Origin: Flavivirga amylovorans
GTDB taxonomy: Bacteria > Bacteroidota > Bacteroidia > Flavobacteriales > Flavobacteriaceae
Assembly: GCF_030540875.1 (NCBI RefSeq)
Contig: NZ_JAUOEM010000006.1
Span: forward strand, 248,001 to 312,000
Reading direction: 5' to 3'
Length of the DNA: 64,000 nt
This document shows positions 55,552-63,302 of this stretch, in pieces. The position numbers and the translations under genes are program-made. Numbering within the stretch: position 1 is the stretch's first letter; the number at the start of each line of letters is the position of its first letter. Below the pieces are notes generated by a model. It did no database searches, had not been told where the DNA came from, and was given only the letters and a program-made list of their open reading frames with translations.

Positions 55552-56469
55552 ATGAAAAATCGAATGAAAATTAATTTTAAGTATAGCTATTTTAGCTTTG
55601 TACTACTATATATCTTAATACAATTATTTTTTGCAATAATCTATTATAAAATTTATATACATGACAACAATAACTTCTTTTTTTTCAAAGAAATACTAAA
55701 CTCTCAAAGAAATATTAAAATAGAAGAATTCGAAAAAGAAAAGGAAAAGTTCAAACAAGAAAATGTCAGAGCTTATAAGAATTACTTAGCCTTAACCAAC
55801 GATACAATTTTAAAGGAAAAATACTTAAACACTGAATTACCATATTTGAAAAAAGTAATTAAAAAAATTCCAGATAAGTATTTCACAAAAACATTAATAA
55901 ACAGAGCCTTTAACAACAATGATACTGTTATTAGTTTCAACTATGACCATTGGAATTTTCAAAAAAAATATGATAATAAAAATAATAATTTTCCTGTTAA
56001 TTTAGTTCCTCTATACGACATCAAAAATTTTTATATTAATATTAGCAGTTATACCACATCCAAACCTGATAATTTAATTTTCAGTTATAACTACTTTTTA
56101 GATAAGAGGTCATATATATTTGATAAGCACAGTAAAAGTTTTTGGAATTTCAAAAAAGACCTATTAAGTAGTTTAGAAAATCAAGACGAATTAATAAATT
56201 TTTATTTCAATACGCATACAAAAGACGTAATATCAAAGTACAAAAACCAGATTAAAGAATACAAACAGTTAGCTAGTGCAACTAAGGACGTGTGGGGATT
56301 TTCTGATTTTATTTATTTTAGCGTAACTGTTGTTGGTAATGGAGATATTACACCAAATTCTACTTTATGCCGATTAATGGTAGCATTACAAACCATAGCA
56401 AATCTAATATTAACAGTTGTTCTAGCTGATTTCATCCTATCAAAAAAAAATACTATTAAAAAGAATTAA
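55552..56469 (+). CDS. Two-helix ion-channel-like protein with unusual filter VGNGD
   Basis: 305 aa. Helix TM1 at about 12-32, a long soluble, lysine-rich segment with coiled-coil character (55-75) to about 245, a pore helix (250-258), a filter at 259-265 reading T-V-V-G-N-G-D, and TM2 at about 274-296. This is the Ion_trans_2 potassium channel plan, in which the usual filter is TTVGYGD. Asn replaces the aromatic residue. The soluble part between the helices would face the periplasm. No RCK or cyclic-nucleotide domain is present. Ion selectivity cannot be predicted. Confidence 0.75.
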   Translation: MKNRMKINFKYSYFSFVLLYILIQLFFAIIYYKIYIHDNNNFFFFKEILNSQRNIKIEEFEKEKEKFKQENVRAYKNYLALTNDTILKEKYLNTELPYLKKVIKKIPDKYFTKTLINRAFNNNDTVISFNYDHWNFQKKYDNKNNNFPVNLVPLYDIKNFYINISSYTTSKPDNLIFSYNYFLDKRSYIFDKHSKSFWNFKKDLLSSLENQDELINFYFNTHTKDVISKYKNQIKEYKQLASATKDVWGFSDFIYFSVTVVGNGDITPNSTLCRLMVALQTIANLILTVVLADFILSKKNTIKKN

Positions 56470-56493
56470 AATTATCTAGGAGATTTAATAAAG

Positions 56494-57195
56494 TTAAATC
56501 TTCCAACCTGTAATTTTAGCACCTAATTCATGGCTTGTTACCTCATCGACTAAATTATTTCTGTGGTCATACACTACTCTAACGTGTATTTTTTTACTAT
56601 TTTGGGTCGCTCCAAAATAATATAACGAATATGTTAGTAGATTTTTTTGAAATACTTCATTTGGTTTTCCTAATAACTTATCAGCTTCATTTGGGTCTTT
56701 GGAATTAATCAATACTCCACGTATTTCTGAATATTTAGGTAAATTATCTTTTTTTGTATTAGTATTTTCTTTTCCTATTACTTTAAAGTAAAAATCTTCA
56801 TCATAATCAATTAAATCTTGCTCAGCACGTGTACCAAATATTAAATTATCACCCTTCTTATTAGTCCTAGTAATAACTTTTGCTGTCTTATCTATTAAAT
56901 TAATATCGGTTAAGATAAAGGTCTCTTTTCGCCTACCATCATTTGCACTAAATACTAAAGAGTCTTTAGATACTTCATAAAATGTTATATCATGTATCTT
57001 TTTATGAATTGTAAAGAACTTCCCTTCAAGTTCACCTTCTTCACTTCTAATAATATTAAATCCAGCTGGCAAACTTCTGTACTCCGGACTTACAACATAA
57101 AAATTTAAAAACTTATTTGTTTTATCAAATGAGTCTTCTTGTCCTTTGCAACCCAATATATTCAAAACTAAAATCAGATAAATCATTTTTTTCAT
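56494..57195 (-). CDS. Lipoprotein, 233 aa, unknown
   Basis: Signal MKKMIYLILVLNILGC gives lipid Cys16. No family recognised. The mid-region is beta-rich (GEFHKKIHDITFYEV-type strands) and the end has VYDHRNNLVDEVTSHELGAKITGW. Convergent with the channel gene (24-base gap) and divergent from the XRE regulator. Could be a cargo gene of the island; function unknown. Confidence 0.75.
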   Translation of the reverse strand: MKKMIYLILVLNILGCKGQEDSFDKTNKFLNFYVVSPEYRSLPAGFNIIRSEEGELEGKFFTIHKKIHDITFYEVSKDSLVFSANDGRRKETFILTDINLIDKTAKVITRTNKKGDNLIFGTRAEQDLIDYDEDFYFKVIGKENTNTKKDNLPKYSEIRGVLINSKDPNEADKLLGKPNEVFQKNLLTYSLYYFGATQNSKKIHVRVVYDHRNNLVDEVTSHELGAKITGWKI

Positions 57196-57300
57196 TATAA
57201 GAGATACTTTTAATTTTCATCAAATATAATAAAATATGCCGAGCATACAATCCCTATTTTACTTGGATGTATACCTAGCTTTCAGCCACTAATTATCTTT

Positions 57301-57552
57301 ATGATGGCACGAACTAGAAAAACACCAATACCCAAAGTGGTAATTGAATTTGGAAAAAAAATAAATACACTTAGAATAGAAAGAAAAATGTCACAGATGG
57401 ATTTAGGTGCAGCACTTGGAATAGACAGGGAAAATGTGCGTAAATATGAAAAAGGGCTACAAGAACCAAAACTTTCCACTATTATAAAATTTTCTGAAGT
57501 ATTTGAAGTCTCTTTTAATGACTTATTGAGCTACAAAAACTCAAAACCCTAA
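57301..57552 (+). CDS. XRE-family (Cro/CI-like) regulator
   Basis: 83 aa with one HTH_XRE domain: INTLRIERKMSQMDLGAALGIDRENVRKYEKGLQEPKLSTIIKFSEVFEVSFNDLL. The gene is 48 bases upstream of the ApeA-like gene on the same strand, so it probably controls it, as small XRE proteins often do next to defence genes. Start may be the first or second ATG. Confidence 0.9.
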   Translation: MMARTRKTPIPKVVIEFGKKINTLRIERKMSQMDLGAALGIDRENVRKYEKGLQEPKLSTIIKFSEVFEVSFNDLLSYKNSKP

Positions 57553-57600
57553 CTATATTACTTTAGCGATAGATACTTTTTAATAATCTAATTATCAAAA

Positions 57601-59058
57601 ATGCGTGAAAAAAGAGGTGAATGGTATTTACCAAATTCAGAACTTAAAATACCCGGTAAATTATATATTGATGAAGACAATAAGAAAATCATACTCCATC
57701 TTTTCACCTCAACTTATTTAAGTGGCAACGCAATAGAGCGTCAAACTTCAGATGAAGACTGGTATAATGAGATAATATTAGGAACAGGAATAAACAGTCT
57801 TACAACTTTGTATTCATGTACATTTTACTCCGATTCTCCTGTAAAAAAAGGTTTTCATGAACTAAAATATGAAGTAGAATATATATTTGATAGAGTACAT
57901 ATAAATAGCAATCAAAATCTTTTATTGAATAACATTTCCATAAGTTTCCCCAATATGAGAACCTTTTTTGATGGTTTTAAATCAATCTCTGGTGATGACA
58001 TTGAAGAACAATATTACAAACTCGATAGAGAAATCTTAATTAATGAAAATTTCAAAATTATTCTTAGCGACTCAAAACAAAAAATAATATCAACTAGAAA
58101 AGATTATAAAATAAAACATTCTAAAAGCGTTGACTTCGTATACCAAAAACCTGTAGACTTTAATATTATAAATAAAGACTGCTATACTTTTCTAAGAATG
58201 CTTGAATTCTCTTCAAGAAAAAACCTAGCATTTAAAATAAAACACGCTAGATTGGACATGAAAAATGTCTCCCAATATTCAGAAAACATATATATCCAAA
58301 ACAATGGCAAAATAGAAAAACCAAAATTCGCTACTACTTTTATTTATAGTAAATTGAATTTTAAAGAGGATATATTCTTAGATACAAAAAAATGGCATCA
58401 AAACTTTTTACTTTTTAGCGGATGGAGTGAATCAACTGAAGAATTAGATAGAATAATCAAAAAATGGTATTCAAATGAAAAACTAATGCCGGTATATGAT
58501 TTTTATATTGATTCTAATAATTGGTTTAGAGGAAAAGTAGCTCTATCTAATGTAATGTTCAACAATAAATTCCTAAATCTTATACAAGGACTTGAAGCTT
58601 ATTATGATTTTATCGACCCATCGTATACGTACACCAATGAAGAATTTACTAAAACCAGACAAGAAGTTCTTAACAAACTCGGTAATCCTGATTTAAAATC
58701 TTGGACTGAAGAACATTTGAGCTATCCAAAAAAATCAACATTAACCTATAAACTATCCCATTTATGCAACAAATACAAAAAAATAATATCACGTTTTTTT
58801 TTGGAAGATGATTTTATAAAAAAATACCCAAATGAAGCAAAAGAATTTAGACACAAATTATCTCACGGAAGAATTGACAAAACCTATCAAGGCACTAAAA
58901 TGGACGATTGTTACAAATTTTCTCAACTTCTTTTATGTATATGCCTTTTAGATTCTTTAGATATGAATTTTGACAGAATTATAGACCGAATAGGAACTAA
59001 TCCAGATTTAAATCACATGATAGGAGATATAAAAAACAGTATTAAAAACAATAGTTAA
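57601..59058 (+). CDS. ApeA-like HEPN-domain protein (probable anti-phage defence)
   Basis: 485 aa. The N-terminal part (GEWYLPNSELKIPGKLYIDED onwards, about 1-280) resembles the ApeA N-terminal domain, and the C-terminal part is a helical HEPN domain with the catalytic motif R-X4-H: Arg417, His418 and His422 in FRHKLSHG. ApeA was shown elsewhere to protect against phages, probably as an RNase activated on infection. The regulator immediately upstream and nuclease downstream support a defence locus. I judge this from motif and layout only; no search was run. Confidence 0.8.
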   Translation: MREKRGEWYLPNSELKIPGKLYIDEDNKKIILHLFTSTYLSGNAIERQTSDEDWYNEIILGTGINSLTTLYSCTFYSDSPVKKGFHELKYEVEYIFDRVHINSNQNLLLNNISISFPNMRTFFDGFKSISGDDIEEQYYKLDREILINENFKIILSDSKQKIISTRKDYKIKHSKSVDFVYQKPVDFNIINKDCYTFLRMLEFSSRKNLAFKIKHARLDMKNVSQYSENIYIQNNGKIEKPKFATTFIYSKLNFKEDIFLDTKKWHQNFLLFSGWSESTEELDRIIKKWYSNEKLMPVYDFYIDSNNWFRGKVALSNVMFNNKFLNLIQGLEAYYDFIDPSYTYTNEEFTKTRQEVLNKLGNPDLKSWTEEHLSYPKKSTLTYKLSHLCNKYKKIISRFFLEDDFIKKYPNEAKEFRHKLSHGRIDKTYQGTKMDDCYKFSQLLLCICLLDSLDMNFDRIIDRIGTNPDLNHMIGDIKNSIKNNS

Positions 59059-59072
59059 TTCTTTATTACTTT

Positions 59073-61442
59073 TTATTCAATACCTTTTTTTTTCTGATGT
59101 TTTTTCATCCATGCTTCATTTTGTAATTCTGAACAAGTCCTTAATCCTAGATGTTTTTCACAACTTAAATCTGCTATAGTTTTGACGTAATCAACTCCTG
59201 TATAGTTCTTAATAGTATCACTGTATTCTGATAAGCCAAAACCTCCTCGGTTAGGAATCAATTCACTCCCAGTCAATAATAGGACTGGATTAGTTGTATC
59301 GAACTCCTTAGTCCTGAAATCATTGACCAACTTTCTTAATAATACTTTTTCATCTTCCAAAAACTCTTCTTTCAATGTTGCAACAACTAAAGTTGTACCC
59401 TCCATTTGCTCGCCAAAAAACTTTAAACGAAAATAATCCTTTTCACCTATAGACTTAAAAGTTTTACACTCGCAAACAAATGATTCAACCTTATTTTCAT
59501 ATTTGAAGCTCTTAGACAATACAACCAAATCTACTTCAAAATCATTCTTGTCTTTTTTTGCTTCAAAATCAAAAATAAATGATATACCTTCAGTACCATC
59601 AGACATATCAAGTTTAAACAATCTAATAGTTAAAAAAACAGATAACAATCCATCTACTTTATTATTACGACTAAAAGGCCCTAGACCTCTGTAAACATAT
59701 TTCAAACTACTTTTGGGGTCACTTTTAGGTAACTCAAACGTATTTCTACAAACTGAACACTTAAGTTCGTCATTTAAATCTTGTAGTAAATAAAATGTTC
59801 TTTGTTCACATACAGAACATTGAATTTTAACCCCAAATTCAATAATTTGCTTTCTTAAAAGTAGTTCAATAACATCTTTAGGCTTTTTAAACTCCGGGTA
59901 AGGTTTATGCTGATTTATTTTTCCAACTAATTCTTCGACAGATACAACATTCCCATTTTCAAAAAGTTCAACGATTTTGATTGCATTACTTGTTGAGAAC
60001 AAATTAGCTCCATGAATTCCTCCTATATTTTTTAAAACCTCATAACCAAGTTTCCCAGATGCTGTTTGCTTTATAGAAATATCTTTATTCACAAAATACT
60101 TAGAAAAAAACTTAAATGATTCAGGCAAATAAAAACTCACATTATCATCTTCATGATTTATATATTTAAAAATTCCGTTTTTACTTACTTTCCATTCATT
60201 CCTAAAACTAAAATCTCTAGTAATACCAACCCAGTCTTTAGTAGTAATACCAGAAATTACCTCAGCATACTTACCTTCGTCTTCCCAATAACTTAGAGAC
60301 AAATTACTCTTTAATAGCCCACTATTTGAAAATCTACTTTTGAATGGCAAAGGAGGTAATTTAAAATTTACATAACCAGCTTCTTCACTTTCAATAGTAT
60401 CATGTTCACTATCAACAAAAATTTGAGGGCAAAAAACTAAATCACCTCTTAGGATTTCATTATAATCATGCCAAAAACGAGGAAACCAATGTTGATGTAG
60501 TAAAGAAACTTTTAGCTTTTCATCTGATATAATTGAGTTAACATAATCCATAATAGGTTTTGGTTTAAAACTGCTCGATATTAATACATCGATTATTTTA
60601 AACTTAAATCGTTTTTCCCTAATCTCTAAATCTTTTAAAATTTCAATTATAGCCTCTTTATAAGGCACAGTTTTCATTTTAGATACTGGGACTGGAAATA
60701 ATTTCCAACCTAAAGCTCTTAAATTCCAATAATCAATAACATCTAAAGTATCAGACGGATTAAGAAAGTACAGAACAGTGTTTTTAGAAATTCCCCTATC
60801 ATACAATAATCTTGTTTTGTAAATATTGATAAACCTTAAAGAAAGATTATTATTTTCAAAAAACTTATTGAAGGTTTTGTAATTAAAATCTATTTTTTCA
60901 ATAAATGATTCCTTCAATAAATAATTTTGCACATATTTTATGTTAATGCTATTTAAAAATGTACCCTGCCAAGCATTTAGTAAAAGGTCATCCTTATTAA
61001 TTTCAGGTATTCTGATTTTTAAATTATCAGTTCTATTATATTTAAATTCTTCTTTTATTAAACTGTTTATTACTAAATCTATGCTTATACCTTTTTCTAA
61101 ACTAAATCGTTCTAAATCTTCTTTAAACTTTGACAAAGAAATCATTTTCACTTCTACTCCAAAAGCAATTAATTCTTCTTTATCTATATCATCATCATAA
61201 ACAATAATATCTGGGTCATAATTTTTGATAATATTCCCGTAATAAACTTTACGAGATGCACCCATATTATACCTTAATCTATATTTTTCAGAAAACCTTT
61301 TGTAATATGGTATTATAGGAGAATAAATACCACACCAGACCGAAAACAAGCACTTAATAGATTCCAATAAATCTTTTCTATTCGGTTTAATAAAAAAGCA
61401 AAACTTAATAGGACTTAATTCTTGACGTAGATTAACTTTCAT
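59073..61442 (-). CDS. Zinc-ribbon PD-(D/E)XK nuclease-like protein, 789 aa, unassigned
   Basis: No recognised family. Residues 1-50 begin IKFCFFIKPNRKDLLESI with SVWCGIYSPIIP; the middle (about 60-520) has no clear motif, with helical segments near the end. A zinc ribbon follows: Cys542, Cys545, Cys562, Cys565 (CSVC-16-CSVC). A PD-(D/E)XK core then fits: FEVDLVVL (Asp638) and VCECKTF (Glu658, Lys660). This architecture suggests a DNA- or RNA-cutting enzyme. It is convergent with the ApeA-like gene (15-base gap). Whether it is a restriction-like defence effector is inference. Confidence 0.75.
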   Translation of the reverse strand: MKVNLRQELSPIKFCFFIKPNRKDLLESIKCLFSVWCGIYSPIIPYYKRFSEKYRLRYNMGASRKVYYGNIIKNYDPDIIVYDDDIDKEELIAFGVEVKMISLSKFKEDLERFSLEKGISIDLVINSLIKEEFKYNRTDNLKIRIPEINKDDLLLNAWQGTFLNSINIKYVQNYLLKESFIEKIDFNYKTFNKFFENNNLSLRFINIYKTRLLYDRGISKNTVLYFLNPSDTLDVIDYWNLRALGWKLFPVPVSKMKTVPYKEAIIEILKDLEIREKRFKFKIIDVLISSSFKPKPIMDYVNSIISDEKLKVSLLHQHWFPRFWHDYNEILRGDLVFCPQIFVDSEHDTIESEEAGYVNFKLPPLPFKSRFSNSGLLKSNLSLSYWEDEGKYAEVISGITTKDWVGITRDFSFRNEWKVSKNGIFKYINHEDDNVSFYLPESFKFFSKYFVNKDISIKQTASGKLGYEVLKNIGGIHGANLFSTSNAIKIVELFENGNVVSVEELVGKINQHKPYPEFKKPKDVIELLLRKQIIEFGVKIQCSVCEQRTFYLLQDLNDELKCSVCRNTFELPKSDPKSSLKYVYRGLGPFSRNNKVDGLLSVFLTIRLFKLDMSDGTEGISFIFDFEAKKDKNDFEVDLVVLSKSFKYENKVESFVCECKTFKSIGEKDYFRLKFFGEQMEGTTLVVATLKEEFLEDEKVLLRKLVNDFRTKEFDTTNPVLLLTGSELIPNRGGFGLSEYSDTIKNYTGVDYVKTIADLSCEKHLGLRTCSELQNEAWMKKHQKKKGIE

Positions 61443-61508
61443 TTGTAATTAAATTTTTAAAACTAAAAAAGTACATGAAATAACTTATAAAATAAAATCT
61501 AATATAAA

Positions 61509-61670
61509 CTATCCCAAAGAAGCTATCCTATTCTTAATAAATTCTATTTCTTTTTTTAAGTTCAAGCGTTTTAATTCCTTTTGTATTTCACTCCTTTTAT
61601 AAGATTCTTTCTCAATAGCTAATTGTTTTCTTTTTAAAGAAATTTTATTTTCTATGTCTTCTATTTCCAT
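61509..61670 (-). CDS. 53-aa coiled-coil peptide
   Basis: Read from the reverse strand (ATG at 61670, TAG at 61511-61509). Almost the whole length is a charged helix (ISLKRKQLAIEKESYKR, EIQKELKRLNLKKEIEFI) with heptad-like spacing. It lies 66 bases upstream of the nuclease gene in the same direction, so it could be a co-expressed partner or an antitoxin-like cofactor. No family recognised. Confidence 0.55.
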   Translation of the reverse strand: MEIEDIENKISLKRKQLAIEKESYKRSEIQKELKRLNLKKEIEFIKNRIASLG

Positions 61671-61817
61671 ATCAAAAAATTATATTCATTTTATTAATCA
61701 CTTAGAGTGAAATACCTATTTTATATCATAAACATTATATCTAAATGATTTTACTAGCACTTATAACCGTACGTACAAGTGCCAAATGGTACTCAAAAAA
61801 ATTATAAAAAAATTTCT

Positions 61818-61892
61818 TTAATCAATCCAAATATCTATATCAACAGCGCCATTGCCTAGTACATGAGAAAGGTTACAGCTGAAAACTCTCAT
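61818..61892 (-). CDS. 24-aa overlapping micro-ORF
   Basis: ATG at 61892, TAA at 61820-61818, overlapping the last 20 bases of the 78-aa gene in another frame. The translation is not random: it starts MRVFSCNLSHVLGNGAVDID and ends in IWID. It may be a real micro-protein, or the true C-terminus of the 78-aa gene separated by a frameshift. Confidence 0.35.
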   Translation of the reverse strand: MRVFSCNLSHVLGNGAVDIDIWID

Positions 61893-62109
61893 CTTCCAAC
61901 CTCATCTGTTCTGTAAGGACACCCCTCCTTTCACATTCAAAAAGGATATCTAGCATAGCATTATTTTTCAGATAGTTATACTCTTGCCATAAGTTATAAT
62001 CAGAAATATCAGCGTTTTCCTCATAATTATATTTAACATAATCTATCATTAACTTTTTTAAAACAGGATTTTTATCAAAACCTGTTACTTCATATTCGTA
62101 ATTTTCCAT
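61873..62109 (-). CDS. Small acidic protein, 78 aa
   Basis: Soluble, rich in Glu, Asp and Tyr, and predicted helical (YEVTGFDKNPVLKKLMIDYVKYNYEENADISD). No family recognised. It follows the HTH/Rep-like gene by 28 bases on the same strand. A micro-ORF overlaps its end, which raises the possibility of a frameshift at its C-terminus. Confidence 0.65.
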   Translation of the reverse strand: MENYEYEVTGFDKNPVLKKLMIDYVKYNYEENADISDYNLWQEYNYLKNNAMLDILFECERRGVLTEQMRLEDESFQL

Positions 62110-62137
62110 TTTCTCTTATTTTTTTAATTTTATTATT

Positions 62138-62569
62138 TTAAATCCATCTTTCTGGATATATGATTGCCACCCTGAGTGTTTTAATCAATTTTTTTCTATT
62201 AGAACAGTTAGTATACAAGTGAATGTGATTTTGACCGTTAGCCTTCTTCTTTTCGATGGTATAGCTTATTTCAATACCCTTTATGGGAAGCAACTCAACC
62301 ACATACTCCATAATTATTTTTATCTCGCTTTCCTTATAAGTATAATTTGGGTCAACAGTTAAAGCGTAATACTTTTTACCTCTTATCCTAACCGGTTTAA
62401 ACTTTGTTATAATCATTCTATGTATTTGCCACCTACCATTTGAATCCTTAATTAATAAGTTCTTATACTTACCACTTTCTTTATAATAAATAATTCTATT
62501 TCTAATCTGTTTGCCACTTAACTTCATTCTTTTACTAACTTCTGAAACACTATAATATTCTTTTTCCAT
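62138..62569 (-). CDS. HTH protein with an HUH-Rep-like half domain
   Basis: 143 aa from the ATG at 62569; the frame extends upstream to 62602. Residues about 5-30 form a helix-turn-helix (YYSVSEVSKRMKLSGKQIRNRI). The second half has a strand YYALTVDP (67-74), a helix, a strand ISYTIEKKK, and HIH at 115-117 in NHIHLYT. FLT-like and His-hydrophobic-His motifs in this order are features of rolling-circle Rep (HUH) enzymes. No catalytic Tyr motif follows and the protein ends soon after, so it may be a truncated or inactive Rep-like regulator. Confidence 0.6.
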   Translation of the reverse strand: MEKEYYSVSEVSKRMKLSGKQIRNRIIYYKESGKYKNLLIKDSNGRWQIHRMIITKFKPVRIRGKKYYALTVDPNYTYKESEIKIIMEYVVELLPIKGIEISYTIEKKKANGQNHIHLYTNCSNRKKLIKTLRVAIIYPERWI

Positions 62570-62754
62570 AATCACTTTTTTATATACCACATCCATTAAC
62601 AAGATGCCTTATTTCCCATTACCAATAGGTCTTTATTTTAAATAGTGAGAAATACAAAAAAGTTTAACCTTTTTATAACTTTTCCAGAAAATAATATGTA
62701 AGAGATTAATTATTAAATAATTACAATGGTTTTTATTTTATAATTATTATTTTT

Positions 62755-62780
62755 GATTGTTACTTTGTTATATAACAATC
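62755..62780. promoter_or_regulatory. Inverted repeat GATTGTTA-10-TAACAATC
   Basis: Perfect 8-bp arms in the 289-bp AT-rich gap between the HTH gene (leftward) and the 132-aa gene (rightward). A candidate operator for either promoter; nothing else is recognisable in the gap. Confidence 0.35.
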
Positions 62781-62891
62781 TCCCTATTTTCAATTTTCCC
62801 TATGTAATTGATTATTACGCAACATCCTATTCATTGTATGATTTACATTGAATATTTTTTGTATCACGTAACCAATTAAATTTTTTAAAAT

Positions 62892-63290
62892 ATGGAAAAT
62901 TACACAGTAGGCAACAACACCCCAATTAAAGTAAAAACTAGTATTTCAACCGAAGGCACGGCATTTACTTTCGTATCACTAGACAATCCAGAAGAGCCAA
63001 ATAAATATATTCCTGATATTGCTTATAATCTAACATTTAACTCCAGACGTAAACAAATTGCTGGAGGGAAAAATCTAAAAAACAGAGTAATTCGAATAAA
63101 AACCATTGTAGATTTTCTTATCAATTTCAACAATGAAGAAACATTCAATTTAGCTGTTGAACAAGCAAAGAATAGTTATAAAGTAGAAATGTTTGGAGGA
63201 ACTCCTTCTGAAATTGAGGCAAGCTATGATGTTTATCCAAACTTTGAACTTAACGGAATTGAATTTTTTACAGAAATCTCTTTATCTTAA
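62892..63290 (+). CDS. 132-aa protein of unknown function
   Basis: Soluble, no signal peptide. Beta-rich beginning (NYTVGNNTPIKVKTSIST) and IAGGKNLKNRVIRIKTIVDFLINFN in the middle. No family recognised. The stop lies 12 bases before the start of a predicted exported protein on the same strand, so they probably form an operon. Confidence 0.75.
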   Translation: MENYTVGNNTPIKVKTSISTEGTAFTFVSLDNPEEPNKYIPDIAYNLTFNSRRKQIAGGKNLKNRVIRIKTIVDFLINFNNEETFNLAVEQAKNSYKVEMFGGTPSEIEASYDVYPNFELNGIEFFTEISLS

Positions 63291-63302
63291 AAAGCACTAA
63301 TC

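Noticed and set aside
61757-61782. GCACTT...GTACGTAC...AAGTGC repeat as an att or dif site
   Set aside because: Only six-base arms; no resemblance to a XerC/D site and no second copy in the window.
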